DNA from: T3SED10-47 sp046483725
GTDB lineage: Bacteria; Bipolaricaulota; Bipolaricaulia; Bipolaricaulales; Bipolaricaulaceae
Length of the DNA stretch: 22,423 nucleotides
Assembly: GCA_046483725.1 (NCBI GenBank)
Contig: JAWOCQ010000104.1
Coordinates: forward strand, 1 to 22,423
Reading direction: 5' to 3'
Position numbers and translations under genes: made by a program
The notes under the pieces: model-generated
Told to the model about the DNA's origin: nothing
The model's input: the letters and a program-made list of their open reading frames with translations, nothing else
The model's database searches: none
Shown: in pieces, positions 8,001-14,409 of the stretch
How positions within the stretch are numbered: the first letter of the stretch is position 1
Layout of the letters: each line of letters begins with the position of its first letter

Positions 8001-8525
8001 ATGGAGCGGCCAACATACGAAGAAGCAGTACGTTTTCACGGGCACAGCTGCCCTGGGCTGGCCATCGGGTACCGGATGACGGTGGCAGGGTTGAAGGCGC
8101 TGGGCGTGGAGCGGGCTGGCGACGAGGAGCTGGTGGCGATAGTGGAAAATGACGCCTGCGGCGTGGATGCCGTGCAGTACCTCGCTGGCTGCACCTTCGG
8201 CAAGGGCAACCTCGTGTTCCACGATTACGGAAAGCCCGTATACACTTTCCTCTCCCGCCGCTCGGGCCGTGCCGTGCGTGTCTTGGGCCACCGCCGGGGA
8301 ATGCCCCCGGGGCTGCGCGAGGATCGTGAGGCTTGCATCAGCTGGCTTCTCACTGCGCCAATCGAGGAGGTGGTTTCCTGCCGCACGGTTGACGTAGAGC
8401 CGCCTCCGCCAGCGCGTTTGCACAGCTCGGGCCTCTGTGCCGCGTGCGGGGAGCGGGTTATGGAGACGCGCCTGCGGGAGGTAGACGGCCGCCTCCTGTG
8501 CATCCCCTGCGCAAACGGGGAATAG
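8001..8525 (+). CDS. FmdE-family protein with C-terminal zinc ribbon
   Basis: This protein of about 174 residues resembles subunit E of formylmethanofuran dehydrogenase (FmdE/FwdE). The N-terminal domain has the signature HGHSCPGLAIGYRM, then ENDACGVDAVQYLAGCTFGKGNL and FHDYGKPVYTF. The C-terminus has a small zinc ribbon (CAACGERV and CIPCANG). FmdE-like proteins occur widely in bacteria without the methanofuran pathway and are suspected of roles in metal or molybdopterin-enzyme metabolism; no Fmd catalytic subunits are present here. Start choice is difficult: ATG 8001 directly abuts AGAGGAG with no spacer, while ATG 7974 has no SD. The predicted promoter favours 8001. It is divergent from the Nif3-like gene and convergent with the radical SAM gene. 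Confidence 0.85.
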   Translation: MERPTYEEAVRFHGHSCPGLAIGYRMTVAGLKALGVERAGDEELVAIVENDACGVDAVQYLAGCTFGKGNLVFHDYGKPVYTFLSRRSGRAVRVLGHRRGMPPGLREDREACISWLLTAPIEEVVSCRTVDVEPPPPARLHSSGLCAACGERVMETRLREVDGRLLCIPCANGE

Positions 8526-8560
8526 GCAGCCCCGGAGGCAGTCGCCAGCTTGACTACGGC

Positions 8561-9472
8561 TCAGTGACGGCCGGCCCGGGACAGACCGAGATCCCTTGCC
8601 TGCTCCACCACCGCGCGCAGCTCGGCACCGCTGGGGCGGCGCGAGAGCTCGGGGTAGTCACGTGCGCGGTGGGTCGGGTAGTACTGGGCCATTATGTTGA
8701 CGAAGGTGTCAGGGGAAACCTCCTCGGCTAGAAAGCGGAGCACATTCTCCGAGCCGGCGAGGCCTCCCGGGAGCACTAGGTGCCGGACTAATAGACCCCG
8801 CACTGCGATACCGCCTTCGACCTGGAGGTCCCCCACCTGACGGTGCATCTCCCGCACTGCCTCCTGGGCTATCTCCCAGTACCCGGGGGCGCCGGAGTAC
8901 CGCTCGGCCGCGGACGAGTCGCCGTACTTGATGTCGGGCATGTAGATGTCCACGATCCCCTCCAACAGCCTCAGCGCCTCTACCGACTCGTATCCTCCGC
9001 AGTTCCACACCACAGGAAGACGCAGGCCTTCCTCTCGGGCCAAGGCGAGCGCCTCCACGATCTGGGGGGCCTGGTGCGTGGGGGTCACGAAGTTCGCATT
9101 GTGGCATCCCGTTTTCTCAAGGGCAATCATCCAACGGGCCAGCTGCTCCGAGGAAACCTCCTCCCCCGCTCCGCCCTGGGAGATATCCGAGTTCTGGCAG
9201 AACGCGCAGCGTAGAACACATCCGGTCAGAAACACTGTCCCCGAGCCTCCGGAGCCGACGAGCACCCGCTCCTCGCCGGGGTGGGGGCCTACACTCGCCA
9301 CCCAAGGACGCAGGCCCGCACCGCAGAAACCTCGCTGCTCCTGGTCGCGTCTTGCGCCGCAGCCCCGTGGGCACAGTCGGCACGGTGAGGCCAGAGCCCT
9401 CAGCTCTTGCGCCCGCCGGGACATCTCCGCGGGAGGAAGCCTCGCGTACGCCGCCCCTCTTCCACAACCCAT
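8561..9472 (-). CDS. PflX-like radical SAM protein
   Basis: This 303-residue radical SAM enzyme belongs to the PflX group (pyruvate formate-lyase activase homologues of unclear function). The N-terminus has a Cys-rich motif, CRLCPRGCG...RGFCGAG. The 4Fe-4S/SAM motif is CVLRCAFCQN (Cys-x3-Cys-x2-Cys). Other typical blocks are ISQGGAGEEVSSEQLA, ANFVTPTHQAPQIVEAL, VVWNCGGYESVEAL, DIYMPDIKYGD, VRHLVLPGG and FVNIMAQYYPTHRA. No pyruvate formate-lyase-like glycyl radical enzyme is in the window, so its target is unknown. ATG 9472 lies just after a predicted transcription start (nearly leaderless). The alternative ATG 9424 abuts GGAG with no spacer. Confidence 0.87.
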   Translation of the reverse strand: MGCGRGAAYARLPPAEMSRRAQELRALASPCRLCPRGCGARRDQEQRGFCGAGLRPWVASVGPHPGEERVLVGSGGSGTVFLTGCVLRCAFCQNSDISQGGAGEEVSSEQLARWMIALEKTGCHNANFVTPTHQAPQIVEALALAREEGLRLPVVWNCGGYESVEALRLLEGIVDIYMPDIKYGDSSAAERYSGAPGYWEIAQEAVREMHRQVGDLQVEGGIAVRGLLVRHLVLPGGLAGSENVLRFLAEEVSPDTFVNIMAQYYPTHRARDYPELSRRPSGAELRAVVEQARDLGLSRAGRH

Positions 9473-9479
9473 CGTGCCC

Positions 9480-9508
9480 AGTCTATTCCACTGGACAGCG
9501 GAGGTCAG
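9480..9508 (-). promoter_or_regulatory. Promoter of the PflX-like gene, nearly leaderless
   Basis: On the minus strand, CTGACC (9503-9508) and TAGACT (9480-9485) are 17 bp apart. The predicted +1 is at 9473, one base before ATG 9472, and no SD precedes that ATG. The pattern matches the arrangement at ftsZ. Confidence 0.4.
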
Positions 9509-9625
9509 TTTACGTCCCCAGCGACAGACAAGCGTAGCCCCCCGCCGAACAGGGGAGTAACGCCACGTGTCCAGTGTAAGGTGCCGACGGCATCCAGTAG
9601 AATGCCGCGTCGGAGGAGTAAATCG

Positions 9626-10258
9626 ATGACCAAATGGATCGTACTTGGCCTGTTAGTGGTCCTGCCTGTGGCGTTGATGTACGACCGTTTGCTGACGATG
9701 CCCCCGGAATTCCTCTTTTTGCTTGCGCTGATGCTCACATTCATTGCCGCCTTTGTCTGGCGTTCGGTAAGGAGGGTAAGGCGCCTTCAGAGGCATACCG
9801 CCGGCCTTCACGATGAGCTCACCGCGGCCGTCCGCCGGCGGAGGGAAGGCGCTGAGGTGTTCATTGCCGCGCTGCGCAAGACAGGCTACTCCTCAGGGGC
9901 GCACCAAGCCCTGGAGGAAGCTGCATCCGCCGTGGCCCACGCCGAAGCTGCAGGGCTGCAGGAACTTGCCAAGGCGAATGAGCAGCTGAAGCAAGCCCTG
10001 CTGCAAGCTTACCAGGGACTTCCCCCACAACGACTGGAAGAGGTTCGCCAAGCACACAACGCGCTGGCCCAGGCCGAGGAGGAGCTAGACCTCGCTCGTA
10101 GTAAGTACAACCAAACCGCCTACTACCACAACAGGACGCTCCGGCGATTCACGTACCGCCTCCTATCCCCCTGGACCAAGGCCACTCCAGCAGAGATGTT
10201 CCTCATCCCTGGGGAAGAGCGAACTTTCCTCCAGCACTACTCTATGTGGTCCCGCTAG
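9626..10258 (+). CDS. LemA-like membrane protein
   Basis: This 210-residue protein has two N-terminal hydrophobic segments (about residues 3-20 and 29-46), an Arg-rich boundary (WRSVRRVRRLQRH) and a long helical region. The region near residues 165-190 (LARSKYNQTAYYHNRTLRRFTYRL) resembles the closing helix of LemA proteins, whose consensus is a Tyr/Asn-rich ARxxYN...YN..I..F pattern. The Ala-rich coiled middle (about 80-165) also fits the LemA four-helix bundle. LemA function is unknown; the bundle usually lies outside the cytoplasm behind one N-terminal anchor, and two anchors are less usual. The start is ATG 9626, with GGAGGAG 7 nt upstream. The assignment is remote. Confidence 0.6.
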   Translation: MTKWIVLGLLVVLPVALMYDRLLTMPPEFLFLLALMLTFIAAFVWRSVRRVRRLQRHTAGLHDELTAAVRRRREGAEVFIAALRKTGYSSGAHQALEEAASAVAHAEAAGLQELAKANEQLKQALLQAYQGLPPQRLEEVRQAHNALAQAEEELDLARSKYNQTAYYHNRTLRRFTYRLLSPWTKATPAEMFLIPGEERTFLQHYSMWSR

Positions 10259-10262
10259 CACC

Positions 10263-11345
10263 TCACAGCGCCGCGAGCGGTCTCTGCAACGCGGCCACCA
10301 CCTCCTCCGGGTTATACAGGAAGAACGGGTAGTCGCGTTCGGGGAGGGCTCTCATCCGCTCCGAAGGCTCGGGCAACTTAAACGTACCGCTCATCCATCC
10401 CCAGAGCGGCGGCTTCCGATCCCACATGGACTGCCACAGCCGATCCACCCCCGGCTCGTAGCCTGCGCCACCTGCACCGTGTAGGAAGAAGTCGCAAAGC
10501 AACGCCCGCACCGCCAAGGTGAGCATGAGAGCACGCGGGACAAGCGGAACATCGCCCTCCCCCGCCGGAATCCTCCGTCCCTGGTCCAACGTCCAGAAGG
10601 GAAGCTGTCCCGCAGCCAAGGGGCGCACGCCTGCGAGTCGGCAAGCGCTGTCATAGGCTTCCAAGAAGCTATTCCTATCTCTTAGAAGCTCCCAGACAAA
10701 CTCTCTGTAGGCTTCCGTATGCACAAGCTCGAGCACCGAGACACACCTTACCCGCTCAGAGACGCCTCCCCAGGCGCTACGAACGCTTCGGACCCACTCC
10801 GACCAGGTCCCCTCCGCCCGCGGGAGCCCTTCCCACAAGGATTGCGCCTGCTTGAGTATCTCCCGGTTATGCAGCGTTCGGATGCGCCGCTCCAGGGGCG
10901 GCCAGGCAGCAGTAATCTCTGCTGGAACCTCCAACGCACCCAACACGTGCCGAACGTGGTTTTCTAGGAGGATCAGGCAATGATGCGTGTGTCTCCGACG
11001 CAATAGCGGCACGCGAACAGCCACCTCAGCCGGCGCATCGCTGTCCACTACAATCCACAGGGGGAACACTTCCTCGGGAAGCCTGTCCAGGAGCATCTCC
11101 CGGATGGCGACTCCCGGGTGCACCGGAAAGGGCTGGTGTCCGGAAGCCACTATAGGGCCTTCTAGCGGGAGTCCAAGCTCCTCCCGTGCGGAACGGCGGA
11201 GCCGAGCCAACGGCCCTGACCCCAGCGCCCGGGCGTTCCGCCAGGCCAGTTCGAGGAGCCCCTCGTCGCCCCAATCCCAGGCCACCTCCCCGTGTTCCGC
11301 CGGGACGAACGGCCTCACCCTGGCAGAAGTGCTGCAGGATCCCAT
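10263..11345 (-). CDS. Unassigned protein with distant BshC-like pattern
   Basis: This 360-residue protein is not firmly recognised. Residues about 64-90 (VASGHQPFPVHPGVAIREML) followed by FPLWIVVDSDAPAE resemble the BshC pattern, in which a GQQ...GPLYT...K block is followed by PVFWIAxEDHDFEE. BshC adds cysteine to glucosaminyl-malate in bacillithiol synthesis but is about 540 residues with a coiled-coil tail, so this would be a short, divergent relative. Further on it has YREFVWELLRDRN and FFLHGAGGAGYEPGVDRLW. The start is ATG 11345, with GAGGAG 8 nt upstream inside the preceding deacetylase gene (31-nt overlap). Overlap with a BshB1-type deacetylase strengthens a link to thiol or amino-sugar conjugate chemistry, but this is inference. 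Confidence 0.6.
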   Translation of the reverse strand: MGSCSTSARVRPFVPAEHGEVAWDWGDEGLLELAWRNARALGSGPLARLRRSAREELGLPLEGPIVASGHQPFPVHPGVAIREMLLDRLPEEVFPLWIVVDSDAPAEVAVRVPLLRRRHTHHCLILLENHVRHVLGALEVPAEITAAWPPLERRIRTLHNREILKQAQSLWEGLPRAEGTWSEWVRSVRSAWGGVSERVRCVSVLELVHTEAYREFVWELLRDRNSFLEAYDSACRLAGVRPLAAGQLPFWTLDQGRRIPAGEGDVPLVPRALMLTLAVRALLCDFFLHGAGGAGYEPGVDRLWQSMWDRKPPLWGWMSGTFKLPEPSERMRALPERDYPFFLYNPEEVVAALQRPLAAL

Positions 11346-11995
11346 ATCGCCAGCTCCTCGGGCGAAAAGATCGGCTCACCATAGCGCACACCGATCCGCA
11401 GCCCGTAGAATCGAGCCGTCGCCGCGAGCGTGTCCCGTACCCGCTCCTCCCGGCCGCTGAACTGCGTGCTGTAGGTTAGCACCGCCTCCACTTTGCGCTC
11501 GAAGACGCTGCTGATGTCCACCACTGCTGCAGGTTGGAAGACCTTTCGCAGGTGACTGGTGCCAAATTGCAGCAAAGCAGGGGGATAGTAAGGCTGTCCA
11601 GCCATATCCGTCTTGCTTAGCTTGGAGTAAAAGCGCGCATGGCGCACCACCGCAGCAGCGGCCACGTGGTCGGGATGCTGGTCCAGTCCCAGCGGCCCAA
11701 AGACGAGTCGCGGACGGTGCACCCGCATTACCTCCGCCACTACCTGACGCAGCTCCACCGTGTCCATGAGATACCGGTTGGGGAAGTCTGATAGGATGCG
11801 TTCACGCACCCCAAGCACCTCGGCCGCTCGCTGAGCCTCCGCAAGCCGTTCCTCCCTGGTTCCATGAGGCGTAGGCTCCCCGTCGGTGATATCCACAATG
11901 CCCACGGCTAAACCCTGATCGGTCCACCGGCCGATGGTACCCCCCAGGCCGATCTCCGCATCGTCGGGGTGAGCAGCTATGACGAGCACGTCCAT
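11315..11995 (-). CDS. PIG-L (LmbE) family deacetylase, BshB1-like
   Basis: This 226-residue zinc-dependent N-acetylglucosaminyl deacetylase is of the PIG-L/LmbE fold. It begins MDVLVIAAHPDDAEIGLGGT with ligands His9 and Asp12 and base Asp11. It continues GIVDITDGEPTPHGTREERLAEA and has LDQHPDH (third ligand at about His110). The C-terminal blocks VFQPAAVVDISSVFERKVEAV and YSTQF match the BshB1 subgroup that deacetylates GlcNAc-malate. The start is ATG 11995, with AGAGGTG about 5 nt upstream. It overlaps the glycosyltransferase gene by 19 nt upstream and the BshC-like gene by 31 nt downstream. The bacillithiol assignment is tempting, but the canonical GT4 enzyme BshA is absent locally, so the substrate is open. 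Confidence 0.85.
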   Translation of the reverse strand: MDVLVIAAHPDDAEIGLGGTIGRWTDQGLAVGIVDITDGEPTPHGTREERLAEAQRAAEVLGVRERILSDFPNRYLMDTVELRQVVAEVMRVHRPRLVFGPLGLDQHPDHVAAAAVVRHARFYSKLSKTDMAGQPYYPPALLQFGTSHLRKVFQPAAVVDISSVFERKVEAVLTYSTQFSGREERVRDTLAATARFYGLRIGVRYGEPIFSPEELAIWDPAALLPG

Positions 11996-12678
11996 CGCAA
12001 CACCTCTGCAGCAACGGAAAGATACTGGGCCAATCGCTCCCGTGGAGGCCGCGCCCCCACACCCTTGCCATAGTCATGGTAGATAAGCGGAACGGATACC
12101 TCCTCCACTCTGAGCCCACAATGAGCCGCCTTGATCCACAGCTCAACGGGCAACGCGTAGCCAGGATCCTGAAGGGCAAGCCTCTCTATGACGGTCACGC
12201 GATAGGCCCGAAAGCCACAGAAGGCGTCGGTAATCGGGTACCCCGTGACGGCCCTCACGAGCTCTGTCACTACCTGGTTCACCCACCGGCGATCCCCCGG
12301 CGGCTCGTCGCGTGCAAGCCCCGCATCCAGATAGCGCGAACCGGACACTATATCAACTGCCGGCCTAAGCCTCTCCAGGAAACGCGGGATGCACGCAGGC
12401 TCGTGCTGCCGGTCGGCGTCCATCGTGATACACCAGTCGATCCTCCGTTCAGCCGCCCACCGAAATGCGGTTCGCAACGCAGCCCCGTAGCCACGGTTCC
12501 CATCATGGTGCACCACCTCCACAGGGTGGCCAGCCACGACATCCGCCGTATCGTCGGTGGAGCCATCGTCCACCACCAAAACCGGGCCCGTCACGTGACC
12601 CCGAGCCGCCTCCAACACCGCTCCCACTCGTGCTCCTTCGTTGTACACCGGTATCGCCAATACCACACTGCTTTCCAT
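11977..12678 (-). CDS. Family 2 glycosyltransferase, DPM1/polyprenyl-phosphate type
   Basis: This 233-residue GT2 enzyme starts with LAIPVYNEGARVGAVLEAA, followed by VVDDGSTDDT for nucleotide binding. The metal-binding DxD is in MDADRQHEP (Asp87, Asp89), and SGSRYLDAG and DAFCGFRAYR are typical of the dolichyl/undecaprenyl-phosphate sugar transferase group. There are no C-terminal membrane helices, so it is probably peripheral. ATG 12678 lacks an SD; a TATCCT box ends 7 nt before it, so initiation may be nearly leaderless. It is the first gene of the overlapping trio with the PIG-L deacetylase and BshC-like protein. It may supply the GlcNAc-containing substrate that the deacetylase opens, which is an inference from order only. 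Confidence 0.87.
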   Translation of the reverse strand: MESSVVLAIPVYNEGARVGAVLEAARGHVTGPVLVVDDGSTDDTADVVAGHPVEVVHHDGNRGYGAALRTAFRWAAERRIDWCITMDADRQHEPACIPRFLERLRPAVDIVSGSRYLDAGLARDEPPGDRRWVNQVVTELVRAVTGYPITDAFCGFRAYRVTVIERLALQDPGYALPVELWIKAAHCGLRVEEVSVPLIYHDYGKGVGARPPRERLAQYLSVAAEVLRWTCSS

Positions 12679-12810
12679 GGGCTACAGGATATCGTACATC
12701 GGTCCCCAGTGCTGTAGCTGGTGCGCGCCGCTGCAAGCGGGCAATGGGAAGTAGATGGGTGTACCACCACTGCTAAGCAACTTCAACGGCGGCCTGGCGC
12801 CCTCCCCACG

Positions 12811-12906
12811 TTACGCCCGAGCCTTCCGGCCCCTCCAGCACCAGCCGGACAACAACACAGCCGCAACCAACGGGGCGAGGGCTCCGGATAATAGCCGGCA
12901 AATCAT
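12811..12906 (-). CDS. 31-residue single-span microprotein coupled to ftsZ
   Basis: This short frame starts at ATG 12906-12904, overlapping the ftsZ stop codon as ATGA, and ends with TAA at 12811. Its product has a 15-20 residue hydrophobic stretch (LLSGALAPLVAAVLLSGW) and a basic tail (RGRKARA). By the positive-inside rule it would sit with its C-terminus in the cytoplasm. It is too short to match any family by eye. ATGA overlap is the usual sign of translational reinitiation, and no independent SD is needed. The remaining 12679-12810 shows no gene. It could be chance, as short open frames are common at high GC, but start placement and topology argue for a real gene. Confidence 0.4.
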   Translation of the reverse strand: MICRLLSGALAPLVAAVLLSGWCWRGRKARA

Positions 12907-14240
12907 GATTCCCGGCGCCGGAGGAATGCTGGGACGTCCGCGTCGCTCAGTCTTCGGTCTTTCGTTCCACCGGGCCGCCGCGGCGGCGTTGCCCGCTCCG
13001 GCTGCGACGGCTCCTCCTCCGGCGCAGATTGAATGAAGTCCGCCGCGATCACCGTCACATGTACCTTGCCTGCCATCTCCGGTCGTAGTACTGTCCCGAA
13101 GGTGAGATCGGTCTCCGCCCCAATCGCTTTGCGGATTGCCTCCGCCACCTGGGTGACCTCGGTCAAGGTAAGGTCGTCCCCCCCGGTCACGTTCAACAGG
13201 ACTTTGCGAGCCCCCTTGATGGCGCCCCCTTCCAGCAACGGGTTGCCTGCCGCCACCTTGGCCGCCCTAATGGCGCGAGCATCTCCGTGGGCCTCCCCGG
13301 TTCCCATCATCGCCGTGCCCGCCCGCCGCAACACCGCCGCAACGTCGGCGAAGTCCAAGTTCACAATTCCCGGCACAGTTACCAGATCGCTAATACCTTG
13401 TACGCCGGTCAGAAGAACATCATCGGCCATCTCGAACGCCTTGGGAAGTGCCATGTTCGGGTTCATCTCCAGCAGTCGGTCGTTATTGATCACGATGAGT
13501 ACGTCGGCTTCTTTCCGCAAGCGCTCTAACCCCTCCTGGGCCTTCTGAGCGCGTATGGGACCCTCAAACGAGAAGGGCAGCGTCACCACACCGACACACA
13601 GTGCGTCCCGCTCCCGAGCCACCCGGGCCAGCACCGGAGCGGCCCCTGTCCCCGTACCGCCCCCAAGACAGCAAGCCAGGAAGACAAGATGGGCTCCCCC
13701 AAGGACGTTGCCCAGCTCCCAGTTCAGCTCGTCGGCCGCAGCTCTCCCCTTGTGCACGTCGCCACCCGTACTGCGGCCATGGGTAATCTCGGTCCCAAGC
13801 TGAAGCTTGTAATCAGCCCGACAATTCCCCAGTACCTGGCTGTCCGTGTCGGCTGCCACCAGGCGAACCCCCCGGAGTTGTGCCCTTCGCATTCGCTCCA
13901 GCGCGTTGATTCCCCCCGCCCCCAAACCCACGACCACGATCTCCGCAGCTGCCTGGGGCGGCTCAGGGGCCTCCATCTCCTCGACAAGTGGAAGCTCTGT
14001 AACCCGGATAGAGACCTCACCAAATAGGGGGCGTGCCACTTCCTGCAGCTTGGATATCTTGCGCAGGCAGTAATCCTTCTTGAACCTCGAGTCGACCTCG
14101 ATCGTAAGCGTCCCCTCTCCCGGCTGTACCTTATCCGCCGTGTTGGGAAGACACGCCCGCAGCACACGATCCTGGACGCCCGCAAGAAACTGTCGCCAAC
14201 GTTGCGCTAGCTCACCGCCCCTCTCACGCTGCATGGACAC
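12903..14240 (-). CDS. ftsZ: FtsZ with an N-terminal DnaA-N/DnaX-C-like domain
   Basis: This 445-residue FtsZ (from GTG 14240) has an extra N-terminal domain. The core (about 100-402) has a T1 loop GLGAGGINA, the tubulin signature GGGTGTGAAP (about 193-202), VVTLPFSFEG, VINNDRLLE, GVQGISDLVTVPG and the T7 loop NLDFADV with catalytic Asp296 and Asp299. A linker rich in Pro/Arg/Glu follows, and the C-terminus DVPAFLRRRES matches the conserved peptide that binds FtsA/ZipA/SepF. Residues about 10-85 (ELAQRWRQFLAGVQ, GTLTIEVDSRFKKDYCLR, FGEVSIRVTEL) read like DnaA domain I or the DnaX/tau C-terminal domain. The start is GTG 14240, the predicted +1 of a strong promoter; ATG 14234 is the alternative. 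An upstream TTG at 14312 is unsupported. Confidence 0.93.
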   Translation of the reverse strand: MSMQRERGGELAQRWRQFLAGVQDRVLRACLPNTADKVQPGEGTLTIEVDSRFKKDYCLRKISKLQEVARPLFGEVSIRVTELPLVEEMEAPEPPQAAAEIVVVGLGAGGINALERMRRAQLRGVRLVAADTDSQVLGNCRADYKLQLGTEITHGRSTGGDVHKGRAAADELNWELGNVLGGAHLVFLACCLGGGTGTGAAPVLARVARERDALCVGVVTLPFSFEGPIRAQKAQEGLERLRKEADVLIVINNDRLLEMNPNMALPKAFEMADDVLLTGVQGISDLVTVPGIVNLDFADVAAVLRRAGTAMMGTGEAHGDARAIRAAKVAAGNPLLEGGAIKGARKVLLNVTGGDDLTLTEVTQVAEAIRKAIGAETDLTFGTVLRPEMAGKVHVTVIAADFIQSAPEEEPSQPERATPPRRPGGTKDRRLSDADVPAFLRRRES

Positions 14241-14246
14241 AAGAGC

Positions 14247-14275
14247 ATTGTGGCGATCCGGCCCGCGCGCGTCAA
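14247..14275 (-). promoter_or_regulatory. ftsZ promoter, apparently leaderless
   Basis: On the minus strand, TTGACG (14270-14275) and CACAAT (14247-14252) are 17 bp apart. The predicted +1 is 14240, exactly the G of an in-frame GTG, and no SD is present. The -35 box contains the TGA stop of the upstream HAD fragment. Confidence 0.55.
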
Positions 14276-14409
14276 CTCCCCGCAGCGCGAAGGAGATCGG
14301 GTATCTCGGCAAAACCCGATGGTCCCCAGCTCGACTCGTAACCTACACCGCGGTAGCGGACCAAAGTACCGTCCAGGTCGAAGAACACCGCTCGAAGCGG
14401 CTTGTTCAC
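14272..14409 (-). pseudogene. Truncated HAD-superfamily phosphatase fragment
   Basis: This 45-residue frame begins MNKPLRAVFFDLDGTLVRYR, a perfect HAD motif I with both catalytic Asp residues in DLDGT. It continues for about 25 residues and stops at TGA 14272-14274. HAD phosphatases are normally around 200 residues and need motifs II-IV, none of which follow in any frame, because ftsZ begins directly downstream. The GTG start overlaps the stop codon of the beta-helix gene as GTGA, so it was probably the next gene of that operon before its 3' part was lost. It is best read as a remnant rather than a working enzyme. Confidence 0.7.

Noticed and set aside
14241..14312. Longer FtsZ from TTG 14312.
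   Set aside because: It would span the promoter and has no SD; its sequence is the HAD remnant read in another frame.
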